The translations under genes and the position numbers were made by a program. The notes under the pieces are model-generated. The model was not told where the DNA came from, ran no database searches, and worked only from the letters and a program-made list of their open reading frames with translations. A stretch of 64,000 nucleotides of DNA from Larkinella knui (lineage in GTDB: Bacteria > Bacteroidota > Bacteroidia > Cytophagales > Spirosomataceae): NCBI RefSeq assembly GCF_003858645.1, contig NZ_RQJP01000001.1, forward strand, positions 1,612,001 to 1,676,000, written 5' to 3'. This document shows positions 8,236-16,279 of this stretch, one piece after another; the first letter of the stretch is position 1, and each line of letters begins with the position of its first letter.

Positions 8236-9144
8236 CTACTTGCGCTGTCGCTGTTCTTTCGCAAGGAGTTTCGTTGGCCCCAATTCTTCAATGGCAGGCA
8301 GTCCGTTTTTATACGAGCGATGGACGGTATTTTCCACCAGCATCGGATACGGTTTGAAGGTAATCCAGCGCAACGGCCACTTGCGGAGCCAGAACGACCC
8401 TTCGAGCAGATTACAGAACCAGGCCGCCGGCCGACGGTAGCCGAACGCTTCGCGGAGTTTGTCGTTGATGAGGGCCGAAAAAACCGGCTTGACGGCAAAC
8501 CGCAGCGGTTTTGGAAACCAGCCTTCCACAATCCGCACCGTCGAATCGGCAACCTGGCGGTTGCTGTCGGCATACCGGAAATGCTCGGCTTCATACGCAT
8601 CCGTAAAAGCCTTCAGGTCTTCGATGGTTTCGGGAATGTCCGTCAGGTTCATCCGCTGCCCCACTTCCCGGAAAAACAGAAAGAACGCCCGTTCTTCGGC
8701 GGTTGTCAGTTTCCGCCAGCCGTAGCGGTTGATCCAGTTGATGGGGTAAAAAATGAAGGTCGAAAGCACCAGCAGAAAGTCCTCGTTCGGAATGCTGTAA
8801 AAACCGTGCAGGCGGTTCATGTGCGTAATCGCCCGCAGCCCGGTTTCGGTATTGAGGCCGTACTGCATAAACCACGCAATCAGAATACCGGTATCGTCGT
8901 ACCGCTTCTGACCGTGTTTCTCAAACTCCCCCGTGCGCATTAAAAGCGCCGAGGTGCGCGGACTGGCGTAGGTATGAAACAAGGCCAGTTCGAGCGCCCG
9001 CGTGATGTCGAACGGAAATTCATAGCCTACCAGCAGTTGCACCATCCGCTGGTAATCCCGCTCCGGGTCGAGCTGCCGGAGTTCGCGCCGAACCGCCGGA
9101 TTGCGAAAAAGGCCCGCTCGTTTTGAATAAACCGGTACTTCCAT
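8236..9144 (-). CDS. MpaB-like oxygenase family protein (DUF2236)
   Basis: About 302 residues from the ATG at 9144 (MEVPVYSKRAGLF). An upstream in-frame ATG at 9234 would add 30 poorly ordered residues. The conserved features of the DUF2236/MpaB group, related to latex-clearing and fungal MpaB oxygenases, are visible: FRNPAVRRELRQLDPERDYQRMVQL near the start, HMNRLHGFYSIPNEDFLLVLSTF in the middle, and LTTAEERAFFLFFREVGQ. Members are thought to be haem-containing oxygenases, but the substrate here is unknown. It is divergent from the AhpD-like gene, with about 165 bp between the starts. Confidence 0.75.
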   Translation of the reverse strand: MEVPVYSKRAGLFRNPAVRRELRQLDPERDYQRMVQLLVGYEFPFDITRALELALFHTYASPRTSALLMRTGEFEKHGQKRYDDTGILIAWFMQYGLNTETGLRAITHMNRLHGFYSIPNEDFLLVLSTFIFYPINWINRYGWRKLTTAEERAFFLFFREVGQRMNLTDIPETIEDLKAFTDAYEAEHFRYADSNRQVADSTVRIVEGWFPKPLRFAVKPVFSALINDKLREAFGYRRPAAWFCNLLEGSFWLRKWPLRWITFKPYPMLVENTVHRSYKNGLPAIEELGPTKLLAKEQRQRK

Positions 9145-9311
9145 TTCAATTGTCGTGTGGTCGATGGTTCGGTTTTCAGTTGACTTTTCGTATACTCTAT
9201 AACCGAAATAAAAATGGCTGACATTTTTTTTCAAAGATGTCCAATTTCCGGAATCTCACCCATTATTGGGGTGTAAATCGATCATTCATTTTTATTTTCA
9301 TCAAAAATACC

Positions 9312-9785
9312 ATGCAACAGAGAATCAATGTGCACGAAAATGGGCAAAGTGCTCTGAAGGCGATGTACGGTTTGGGGGGGTATCTGGCAAAATCCTCCCT
9401 CGAAAAACCGCTGCTCAATTTACTTTATTTTAGGGTTTCGCAAATCAATGGCTGCGCCTGTTGCCTGGATATGCACTCAAAAGATCTGCGGGCTGCGGGC
9501 GAAACCGAACAGCGTTTGTATTTGCTGGATGCGTGGCGGGAATCGCCTTTTTACACCGATCGCGAACGGGCCGCTCTCGCCTGGGCCGAAGCCATCACCA
9601 ACCTTACGGAAGGCCACGTTCCGGATGACATTTACGAACAGGCGCGTACGCAATTCTCCGAAGAAGACGTGATCGATCTAACGATGGCCGTCATCACGAT
9701 CAACGGTTACAATCGCATCAATGTCGCCTTCCGTACGACGGCGGGTGCCTACCAGCCCGGTGCCTACGCGGTTCAGGCCAATTAG
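9312..9785 (+). CDS. AhpD-like carboxymuconolactone decarboxylase family protein
   Basis: A 157-residue protein from the ATG at 9312 (MQQRINVHENG); earlier codons in the frame look non-coding. It has the AhpD signature NGCACCLDMHSKDL, with a CxxC pair (C48/C51) and the His of the proton relay at 55, followed by RLYLLDAWRESPFYTDRERAALAWAEAITNL, typical of the alkylhydroperoxidase-like fold. Such proteins reduce peroxides or use a thiol pair in other small reactions. Directly downstream are a YCII-family gene and an ECF42-type sigma factor. This trio matches a recurrent arrangement in many bacteria and suggests joint control by the sigma factor. Confidence 0.88.
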   Translation: MQQRINVHENGQSALKAMYGLGGYLAKSSLEKPLLNLLYFRVSQINGCACCLDMHSKDLRAAGETEQRLYLLDAWRESPFYTDRERAALAWAEAITNLTEGHVPDDIYEQARTQFSEEDVIDLTMAVITINGYNRINVAFRTTAGAYQPGAYAVQAN

Positions 9786-9841
9786 CGGTAGTAAAAGGAA
9801 AAACAGGTAACTTCATTCACTTATGAACCAAAAAATCACGA

Positions 9842-10180
9842 ATGAAAGACTTCATGTTACTGTTCCGGCAACCGAGCTATGACTACAGCAACGCGTCAAA
9901 AGAAGAGATGAAGGCCCTTGGTAAAAAATGGGCCGACTGGGTTGGCGGCATCGCAGCCCAGGGAAAATTCATCAGCAACGGTGCCCGGCTTGCGCCCGAG
10001 GGCAAGGTTCTGAAAGCCGGGGGCGTTGTGACCGACGGCCCCTTTGTTGAAATCCGGGAAAGGCTGGGTAGTTTTATTATGGTCAAAGCCGACAGTTTGG
10101 AAGATGCCACGACCCTGGCGCACGGCTGCCCGGCGCTCGACGCCAATGGCAGTGTTGAAATACGACCGGTGTATCCATAA
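9842..10180 (+). CDS. YCII/DGPF-family protein
   Basis: A 112-residue protein of the YCII family, a dimeric alpha/beta barrel. The diagnostic DGPF motif is present (GGVVTDGPFVEIRERLGSF), with the opening FMLLFRQ and the ending GSVEIRPVYP. Proteins of this type are commonly encoded next to ECF42 sigma factors and are thought to be part of the same response; their biochemical role is not known. The stop is 49 bp before the sigma-factor start, and a perfect hairpin fills that gap. Confidence 0.9.
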   Translation: MKDFMLLFRQPSYDYSNASKEEMKALGKKWADWVGGIAAQGKFISNGARLAPEGKVLKAGGVVTDGPFVEIRERLGSFIMVKADSLEDATTLAHGCPALDANGSVEIRPVYP

Positions 10181-10190
10181 CCCTTCTTAA

Positions 10191-10222
10191 AGCGGAACTC
10201 ACTGATGAAAGTGAGTTCCGCT
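10191..10222 (+). promoter_or_regulatory. Perfect 13-bp hairpin just before the ECF42 start codon
   Basis: AGCGGAACTCACT at 10191-10203 pairs perfectly with AGTGAGTTCCGCT at 10210-10222 across a 6-base loop (GATGAA). It is 7 bases upstream of the sigma-factor ATG at 10230 and is not followed by a T run. It could be a weak terminator between the YCII and sigma genes, or a structure that limits translation initiation. Confidence 0.6.
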
Positions 10223-10229
10223 GGTGTGT

Positions 10230-11471
10230 ATGACAGAGGAGCACGACTTTTTAAAACAACTTTTCCAGCAGGAATTCGCAAAAATGGTTGCGGTAATCAG
10301 CAAACTGTTTGGCTTACAGCATATCGAAATAGCAGAAGACATTGTGAGCGAAACGTTTTTACTGGCTACCGAATCTTGGGAAAGTAAAGGAATACCGGAC
10401 AATCCGGCGGCCTGGTTATATGCCGTAGCAAAGCAGAAAACGCTCTATCATTTCAGGAGAAATAAATTATTTAATGAAAAGATCCGACGTGAATATACAT
10501 CCAGGCAGGAGTCCATCTATGAAGCCGGGGACGTGAACTTTTCGCAGGAAAACATAAAAGACAGCCAGCTGCAAATGCTTTTTGCCATTTGTAATCCTGC
10601 CATTGCGAGTGAAGCGCAAATTGGATTAGCCCTGCGCATTCTCTGCGGTTTTGGCATCGATGAAATTGCGGAGGCTTTTTTATCCAATAAAGAAGCGATT
10701 AATAAACGTCTGTTCCGGGCAAAAGAAAAATTGCGGGCGGAAAAAGTCCGCATGGAATTGCCCACCGAAAACGAAATTGTGAATCGGCTTGATAACGTTT
10801 TACACATCATCTATCTGCTTTTTAGTGAAGGGTATTATTCCAAAACCCAAAATCAGATTTTACGAAAAGACCTTTGCATCGAAGCGTTGAGACTGGGCAT
10901 TATGCTGACGGAGTATGAACGCACGAATCGGCCTAAAACCAATGCGTTGCTGGCCTTGATGTGTTTTCATGCCTCCCGGTTTGATGCTCGGCAGTCCAGC
11001 GACGGCGCTTTGATCCTCTACGAACAACAAAACGAAGCGCTATGGGATACCGCTTTAATCCGCCAGGGTCGGTTTTTTCTAGATTTATCGGCTCAGGGCG
11101 ACGAAATCAGTTCGTATCATCTGGAAGCCCGAATTGCTTCCTGGCATTGTATTAAAGAGGATACCAACGAAAAATGGGAGGCCATCTTGCAGGTATATAA
11201 CCAACTGCTGCTGATCAATTATTCCCCGAGCGTTGCACTAAACCGCACATTTGCTTTATACAAGGCGAACGGATACGAGACCGCGTTAGTTGAAGCGGAG
11301 AAACTCAAACTGGAAAACAATCATTTTTATTATGTATTGCTGGGAGAACTTTACAGCAATTGTGATCAATTGAAGGCTAAACAGAATTTTCAAAAAGCGT
11401 ACGACCTGGCTAAAACAGAATCAGAAAAACAAAGTATTCAGAAAAAAATCGAACGCTTATTCTACCGATAG
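10230..11471 (+). CDS. ECF42-type RNA polymerase sigma factor with TPR-like C-terminus
   Basis: A 413-residue sigma factor from the ATG at 10230 (MTEEHDFLKQLF); a GTG two codons upstream is a less likely start. Region 2 is seen in IEIAEDIVSETFLLATESW and NPAAWLYAVAKQKTLYHFRRN, and region 4 in RILCGFGIDEIAEAFLSNKEAINKRLFRAKEKLR. The remaining 200 residues include LLFSEGYYSK and LCIEALRLGIML, then TPR-like helices, as in the long ECF42 group that has no classical anti-sigma factor and uses its C-terminal extension for control. The neighbouring YCII and AhpD-like genes are the usual companions of this group. Confidence 0.93.
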   Translation: MTEEHDFLKQLFQQEFAKMVAVISKLFGLQHIEIAEDIVSETFLLATESWESKGIPDNPAAWLYAVAKQKTLYHFRRNKLFNEKIRREYTSRQESIYEAGDVNFSQENIKDSQLQMLFAICNPAIASEAQIGLALRILCGFGIDEIAEAFLSNKEAINKRLFRAKEKLRAEKVRMELPTENEIVNRLDNVLHIIYLLFSEGYYSKTQNQILRKDLCIEALRLGIMLTEYERTNRPKTNALLALMCFHASRFDARQSSDGALILYEQQNEALWDTALIRQGRFFLDLSAQGDEISSYHLEARIASWHCIKEDTNEKWEAILQVYNQLLLINYSPSVALNRTFALYKANGYETALVEAEKLKLENNHFYYVLLGELYSNCDQLKAKQNFQKAYDLAKTESEKQSIQKKIERLFYR

Positions 11472-11620
11472 CCGCCGATTGTATCGCCATGACTTTCAGA
11501 CTGAATTCATTTTTCAACGACAGCTTCGTTCAGAAAAACGGGTAATCCCGATCATTACTACCGCTATAAATTCTGAAATTTTACAGGATAAAAATTGGGA
11601 TAATTCCCTTACAATATCAG

Positions 11621-12082
11621 TTACGACAGACTTTTTTCCAGGCAAATACTGGTGTTTAAACCAACATAGGGGCCGTACTTTTCAATGTGATGGTAACCGG
11701 CTTTTTCGTACAAAGCCAGGGCTTCCGGTTGTTTGATACCGGTTTCCAGCCGGGCGGTTTTGTACCCTTCTTCAGCCGCCCAGATTTCCAGTTCCCGCAA
11801 AATCCGGGTGGCCAATCCCCGGCCCCGACCAGCCGGTTTGACAAACATGCGTTTGATTTCCACGCAATCCGGTTCGGATATGGGCCGGTAACAACCACAG
11901 CCAGCCGGCTGATCCGCCTGAAAAACAATGACGACCCGCGCCGAGTCATCGACTTTATTAAACGCATCGTACTTTGCCTGATACGGCTGATACCGCTTCC
12001 ATAGGTCGGCATCCAGTTCCCGAATCAAATCAAGAAAATCCGGGTCTGAAGCCGACGTGCGTTTCACCAGAAACTGATCCAT
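11621..12082 (-). CDS. GNAT-family N-acetyltransferase
   Basis: A 153-residue GNAT protein expected to move an acetyl group from acetyl-CoA to an amine. The acetyl-CoA-binding motif is seen in EIKRMFVKPAGRGRGLATRIL (RGRGLA as the Q/RxxGxG/A turn), followed by GYKTARLETG and EALALYEKAGYHHIEKYG, the usual motif B region. The substrate is unknown. It ends convergently with the ECF42 gene, 149 bp apart, and that gap holds nothing I can recognise. It is divergent from the iorA-like gene with 108 bp between. Confidence 0.92.
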   Translation of the reverse strand: MDQFLVKRTSASDPDFLDLIRELDADLWKRYQPYQAKYDAFNKVDDSARVVIVFQADQPAGCGCYRPISEPDCVEIKRMFVKPAGRGRGLATRILRELEIWAAEEGYKTARLETGIKQPEALALYEKAGYHHIEKYGPYVGLNTSICLEKSLS

Positions 12083-12190
12083 AAGCAGTGCACTAATTAG
12101 CAGTCACAAGCCCGCATTAATCGGATTTAACCTGCACGAAAGTGTATATTTTTTGTAATTTAGCTGCCATTCCAAACTCACTTCTTCACT

Positions 12191-12649
12191 ATGGCTTTGT
12201 TTAAACTGCAAATCAACGGCAAAAGCTACCAGACCGAAGCCGAAGCCGATACGCCCCTGCTCTGGGTTTTGCGCGACAATCTGGGGCTGGTGGGCACCAA
12301 ATACGGCTGCGGTATTGCCCAATGCGGGGCCTGTACCGTCCACCTGAATGGCGAAGCGACCCGTTCCTGCACATTGCCGGTTTCTGCCATCGGCACCTCC
12401 AAAGTTACAACGATCGAAGGGTTGTCCAAAAATGGCGACCATCCGGTGCAAAAAGCCTGGGATGAGGTCGATGTAGCCCAGTGCGGCTATTGCCAGGCCG
12501 GCCAAATCATGACCGCGGCTGCCCTGCTCAAACGCAAACCCAAGCCAACCGATGCCGAAATCGAAGCCACCATGTCCGGTAATCTGTGCCGTTGCGGAAC
12601 CTATCACCGCATCAAAGAAGCCGTTAAAGTGGCCGCAAAAACAAAATAA
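12191..12649 (+). CDS. iorA: Molybdenum hydroxylase small subunit, two [2Fe-2S] clusters (IorA-like)
   Basis: A 152-residue iron-sulfur subunit that passes electrons from the molybdenum site of the large subunit. The plant-type cluster is bound by C40, C45, C48 and C60 ([10 protein letters not shown]). The second cluster is bound by C98, C101, C133 and C135 ([14 protein letters not shown]). Length and layout match the isoquinoline 1-oxidoreductase alpha subunit group. It has no signal peptide and may be co-exported with the Tat-tagged large subunit encoded next. The true substrate is not known: in Bacteroidota this pair is common and usually uncharacterised. A palindromic repeat separates it from its partner gene. 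Confidence 0.93.
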   Translation: MALFKLQINGKSYQTEAEADTPLLWVLRDNLGLVGTKYGCGIAQCGACTVHLNGEATRSCTLPVSAIGTSKVTTIEGLSKNGDHPVQKAWDEVDVAQCGYCQAGQIMTAAALLKRKPKPTDAEIEATMSGNLCRCGTYHRIKEAVKVAAKTK

Positions 12650-12656
12650 GTTTACG

Positions 12657-12747
12657 GTTTACGGTTTTGGGTTTACGGTAGCTGACGCACGAAATAAAAA
12701 CGCGCCAGCAAGCACGTGTCAGCTACCGTAAACCCAAAACCGTAAAC
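12657..12747. repeat. Palindromic element, copy 1 (30-bp perfect arms, shared core)
   Basis: Arms 12657-12686 and 12718-12747 are perfect inverted repeats of 30 bp, made of 7-bp words of the type GTTTACG/GTTTTGG ending in GTAGCTGAC. The words continue outside the perfect arms on both sides (12650 leftward arm, to about 12769 on the right). The central 43 bases from GCTGACGCA to GTCAGC match copy 2 at 46250-46370 at 34 of 43 positions with no gap. Confidence 0.9.
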
Positions 12748-12772
12748 TGAAAACCTTAAACCTCAAACCGAC

Positions 12773-14917
12773 ATGTCTTCACAACTCAGTCATAACCGCC
12801 GGAATTTCCTGAAAATTGCCGCCGTAACCGGAGGAGGCCTTTTTCTGGGCTTCAACTGGACCGAATCGGAAGCCGCCACGCAGACCGTTCTGACGAAAGG
12901 AATCTCGGCCGTTCCCGGGGTTGATTTCAATAGCTACCTGTCGATTAATCCACAGGGCGTCATTACCATTCTGTCGCCCAATCCGGAAGTCGGGCAGGGC
13001 ATCAAAACCGCTTTTCCCATCATTGTGGCGGAAGAACTGGACGCCGACTGGAAAAACGTCGTCGTTGAGCAGGCCCCACTCGATACCAAAAAATTTGAAC
13101 GGCAGGTCGCCGGAGGCAGCGGGTCTATTCCGCATTCCTGGAAGCGTCTGCGCGAGGCTGGCGCAACGGCCCGGCACATGTTAATCGACGCTGCGGCCAA
13201 ACGCTGGAACGTGTCCGCAGCGGACTGTTCAACCAGCAAGGGGTTCGTGCTTCACGCGGGCAGCAACCGTAAACTGAGTTATGGCGAGCTGGCAACGGAA
13301 GCCGGCAAAATGACGATTCCGAGCGACGTTAAACTGAAGGAAATCAAGGACTTCAAGCTGATCGGCCAAACGATCCGGAACGTGGATAATCCGGGCATCA
13401 TAACCGGAAAACCGCTTTTTGGTCTCGATTTTTACCGCGAAGGGATGCTCATCGGGATGTTGCAACGCCCGGCATTTGGTTATAAACTCAAGTCGGTCGA
13501 TTCGGCAGCGGCCAAAGCCATGCCCGGAATTGTCAACGTCGTGACGATCAACAACAGCGTGGCCGTGGTTGGCAAATCGACCTGGCAGGTGAAGAAAGCC
13601 AAGGATGCGCTCAAAATTGAGTGGGAAAAAGACGGCAACCTGGAGAGTACGTCCGACCACAACCGCCTGTTCAAAGAAATGCTGGACAGTCCGAATACGA
13701 CCGTTCGGCGGAAAGACGGCGATGTGGAAACCGCTTTCAAGAATGCCGCCAAAGTCATAAAGGCCGAATACCAGTGTCCGTTCCTGCCCCACAATCCGCT
13801 GGAACCGATGAACTTCTTCGCCCACGTCAAAGCCGACAGTGCAGAGTTGGTTGGCCCCAGCCAGACCCCGGAATCCGCTCGCAATCAGGCCGCCAAGCTG
13901 CTGGGATTGCCGCCCGAAAAAGTAACCGTACAGCTAACCCGCATGGGGGGCGGTTTTGGCCGGCGGCTCAATACCGACTACGCCATCGAAGCGGTTCAGG
14001 TTTCCAAAGCCGTGAATGCGCCGGTGAAAGTGATGTGGACGCGCGAAGACGACATGACCGGCGGAATTTATCGCCCGGCGGTTCGCTACCGCTTCGAAGC
14101 GGCTCTGGATGCGCAAAACAACCTGATTGGCTATAAACTGCGGGGAGCCAGCATCAACGCCGGGAATGCCACCCGGGAGGATAACTTCCCGTCGGGGGCG
14201 GTGGAAAACCTGCTGATCGACAGCATCGACCACAAATCACCCATCACGACGGGTCCCTGGCGGGCGCCGATCACCAACTTCCTGGCGTTTGCCGAGCAGG
14301 CGTTTCTGGATGAAGTGGCCCATGCCGCCGGGAAAGATCCGGTGCAGTTCCGGCTGGAATTACTGGACAAAGCGAAGAAAAACCCGACCGGAAAAATTAC
14401 GTACGACATCGACCGGATGAAGGGCGTGATCCAGCTGGCGGTGGAAAAATCCGGCTGGGGCAAAAACAAAAACGTATCCCAGGGCATCAGCGTGTATTTC
14501 TCGCACCGCTCCTATGTGGCGCAGGTCGGCGAAGTGGTGATGGAGAAAGGCAAACCGGTTTTGAAAAAGGTGTATTCAGCCGCCGACTGTGGCGTGGTGA
14601 TCAACCAGAGCGGGGCGCAACAGCAGGTTCGCGGTTGTGTCGTCGACGGTATTGGGCACGCTATGTACGGCAACATCACGTTCAAAGACGGCATTCCCGA
14701 TCAGAAAAACTTCAACGATTACAAGTTGATTCGCATGAACGAAATACCGGAGATTGAAGTCCATTTTGTTCAAAATGAGATCGATCCGACCGGTTTGGGC
14801 GAGCCCTCGCTCCCACCGGCGGGCGCGGCTGTGGCGAATGCCATTTTCAAAGCCACCGGCAAACGGCTTTACAACCAGCCGTTCGTCCAAACCGAAGTAT
14901 TCAAAGGGGTCTCGTAA
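12773..14917 (+). CDS. iorB: Molybdenum hydroxylase large subunit, Tat-exported (IorB-like)
   Basis: A 714-residue molybdopterin-binding subunit of the xanthine dehydrogenase superfamily, closest in layout to isoquinoline 1-oxidoreductase beta subunit. A twin-arginine signal opens the protein (NRRNFLKIAAVTGGGLFLGF). Motifs include NPEVGQGIKTAFPIIVAEELD, VAGGSGSIPHSW, RMGGGFGRRLNTDYAIEAVQVS (the Gly-rich molybdopterin region), TTGPWRAPITNFLAFAEQAFLDE and the end motif PTGLGEPSLPPAGAAVANAIF, whose Glu is the catalytic base position. It works with the iron-sulfur subunit encoded 123 bp upstream. Tat export indicates a periplasmic enzyme. No cytochrome or maturation gene is adjacent. Confidence 0.93.
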   Translation: MSSQLSHNRRNFLKIAAVTGGGLFLGFNWTESEAATQTVLTKGISAVPGVDFNSYLSINPQGVITILSPNPEVGQGIKTAFPIIVAEELDADWKNVVVEQAPLDTKKFERQVAGGSGSIPHSWKRLREAGATARHMLIDAAAKRWNVSAADCSTSKGFVLHAGSNRKLSYGELATEAGKMTIPSDVKLKEIKDFKLIGQTIRNVDNPGIITGKPLFGLDFYREGMLIGMLQRPAFGYKLKSVDSAAAKAMPGIVNVVTINNSVAVVGKSTWQVKKAKDALKIEWEKDGNLESTSDHNRLFKEMLDSPNTTVRRKDGDVETAFKNAAKVIKAEYQCPFLPHNPLEPMNFFAHVKADSAELVGPSQTPESARNQAAKLLGLPPEKVTVQLTRMGGGFGRRLNTDYAIEAVQVSKAVNAPVKVMWTREDDMTGGIYRPAVRYRFEAALDAQNNLIGYKLRGASINAGNATREDNFPSGAVENLLIDSIDHKSPITTGPWRAPITNFLAFAEQAFLDEVAHAAGKDPVQFRLELLDKAKKNPTGKITYDIDRMKGVIQLAVEKSGWGKNKNVSQGISVYFSHRSYVAQVGEVVMEKGKPVLKKVYSAADCGVVINQSGAQQQVRGCVVDGIGHAMYGNITFKDGIPDQKNFNDYKLIRMNEIPEIEVHFVQNEIDPTGLGEPSLPPAGAAVANAIFKATGKRLYNQPFVQTEVFKGVS

Positions 14918-14927
14918 GGCTGATGAA

Positions 14928-14972
14928 GCTGATCAAGATTGCTACCGCGCCAACGGACCGTTCTTGATCAGC
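14928..14972 (+). terminator. Hairpin downstream of iorB (first of two)
   Basis: GCTGATCAAGA at 14928-14938 pairs perfectly with TCTTGATCAGC at 14962-14972. It begins about 10 bases after the iorB stop. No T run follows, so termination strength is uncertain; it may instead protect the mRNA end. Confidence 0.5.
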
Positions 14973-14979
14973 ACGAAAC

Positions 14980-15021
14980 AATTCACGTTCCCGGCGGTTT
15001 TTCCAGTTGGGAACGTGAATT
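14980..15021 (+). promoter_or_regulatory. Hairpin in the leader of the GreA-like gene (second of two)
   Basis: AATTCACGTTCCC at 14980-14992 pairs perfectly with GGGAACGTGAATT at 15009-15021 across a 16-base loop. It ends about 20 bases before the ATG at 15041. It may be a terminator for iorB or a leader structure of the GreA-like gene. Confidence 0.5.
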
Positions 15022-15040
15022 ATTTCAAACGAATCAGGGT

Positions 15041-15562
15041 ATGAGTAGTGCTTTTTTGAAGAATGAAACCGCCGATGCGCCGGTGGTTATCCCCGCCCGG
15101 GCCCCCTTGCCACCCGGCACCACCAACTACGTCACACCCCGCGGTCTGGCCCTGCTGCGTTCCGAACTCAATGAACTGGAAATTGAACATGCTCACCTGC
15201 AGGCAACGGAAGCGACGGACGAAAATGAACGAAGCCGCCAACTGGCGCTGCTGAACGGACGGATTGCCAACCTCAACCAACGGATTTCGAGTGCGAAAGT
15301 GGTCGATTCTCATCCGCAGGATGAAGTACGTTTTGGGGCAACCGTTGTTCTGAAAACGAAAACCGGCCCATCGGCGGGTAACGAACGGCGGTTTACGATT
15401 GTCGGTGTCGATGAAGCCGATGCCACGCAGGGATTGATTGCCTTTACCGCCCCCATTGCCCGGGCCATGCAGGGAAAACGTATAGGCGATACGGTCACCT
15501 TGCGAACTGTACAGGGAGAGGATGTGATGGAAATTACAGCGGTTCAGTACGAGGGGGTTTAA
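15041..15562 (+). CDS. GreA/GreB-like elongation factor family protein
   Basis: A 173-residue protein from the ATG at 15041 (MSSAFLKNETADAPV). The N-terminal half (TPRGLALLRSELNELEIEH to LNQRISSAKVVD) reads as the paired-helix coiled coil of Gre factors. The C-terminal half (VRFGATVVLKTKTGPSAGNERRFTIVGVDEADA to IGDTVTLRTVQG) is the FKBP-like domain. The arrangement fits factors that enter the RNA polymerase secondary channel. It has an extra 25-residue N-terminal leader relative to normal GreA, and the tip residues are not the classic acidic pair in a form I can confirm. It may be a Gre-fold regulator, not a cleavage factor. Confidence 0.85.
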   Translation: MSSAFLKNETADAPVVIPARAPLPPGTTNYVTPRGLALLRSELNELEIEHAHLQATEATDENERSRQLALLNGRIANLNQRISSAKVVDSHPQDEVRFGATVVLKTKTGPSAGNERRFTIVGVDEADATQGLIAFTAPIARAMQGKRIGDTVTLRTVQGEDVMEITAVQYEGV

Positions 15563-15707
15563 CGAAAAAAGGAGAGCTTGAAAGGCGGAGAAAATAAATT
15601 CAGCAATTCCCTTTTGCCGGATTTGGATTTGTTTGAAAAGCAAACAAAATTGAGAAACATTCGCCCAGGTACGTTTCTTAATCAACTGGTTTTCAAAATC
15701 TAACGCC

Positions 15708-16154
15708 ATGTCCTACTACCATCTCCGCCTGTCAATGGTTTGCGGTCTGATCGCCCTCCTGACAACGCCCGTCCTGAGTCAGACCACGCGCTCTGTAGCC
15801 AAACCCAACGAAACCGTCTGGGTAATTGCTTATCCGGTGAAAGCCAATAAACGCGCCCAGTACGAGCGGTTTATTCACGAGATATTCTGGCCCGGAGCCC
15901 GGAATTTATCGGCGGCCGAGCAGAAAATATTTAAACAGACCCGCGTCATGCACCCCACCAAACCGGAAGCCGATGGGTCGTATGCCTACCTGTTCATCAT
16001 GGATCCGGTTATCAAAGGAGCTGATTACGGCATCGAATCGTTGCTGACAAAAATGTATGGAAAACAAAAAGCGGCCGAGCACTTGAAATTATTCAAGGAC
16101 GCCGTCATCGAAAAAAACTACAAATCCTATTACGTTACCCAATCGAAGGACTAA
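15708..16154 (+). CDS. Exported hypothetical protein with barrel-like core
   Basis: A 148-residue protein. A signal peptide is clear (MVCGLIALLTTPVLSQ within residues 1-25). The mature part (VWVIAYPVKANKRAQYERFIHEIFWPG, then YAYLFIMDPVIKGADYGIESLLTKMYG) looks like a dimeric alpha/beta barrel of the kind seen in ABM or Dabb proteins. No catalytic residues can be assigned. It stands alone between the GreA-like and DUF4403 genes, and a strong hairpin follows it. Confidence 0.75.
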   Translation: MSYYHLRLSMVCGLIALLTTPVLSQTTRSVAKPNETVWVIAYPVKANKRAQYERFIHEIFWPGARNLSAAEQKIFKQTRVMHPTKPEADGSYAYLFIMDPVIKGADYGIESLLTKMYGKQKAAEHLKLFKDAVIEKNYKSYYVTQSKD

Positions 16155-16159
16155 AAAAC

Positions 16160-16198
16160 GTGCCGGGTTGATTCCGGTAAGCGGATTTAACCCGGCAC
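16160..16198. terminator. Stem-loop between two plus-strand genes
   Basis: GTGCCGGGTT at 16160-16169 pairs with AACCCGGCAC at 16189-16198. An A run precedes the stem (AAAAAA at about 16153-16158), which reads as a T run on the minus strand. It can terminate transcription in the minus direction and probably ends the exported-protein transcript in the plus direction less well. Confidence 0.6.
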
Positions 16199-16279
16199 AA
16201 ATTAGGGTTTCGGATAAACAACCGGAAATAAACCGGGGTTATCCTACGTAGGGCCGCTGTTCTACGGCTTACTTTCTGA

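Noticed and set aside
11479-11736. 85-codon frame between the ECF42 and GNAT genes
   Set aside because: It runs into the end of the well-supported GNAT gene on the other strand and has no family pattern.
12650-12770. Possible CRISPR array from repeated GTTTACG words
   Set aside because: The words are 7 bp, arranged as an inverted pair around one core, with no spacers of regular length and no cas genes.
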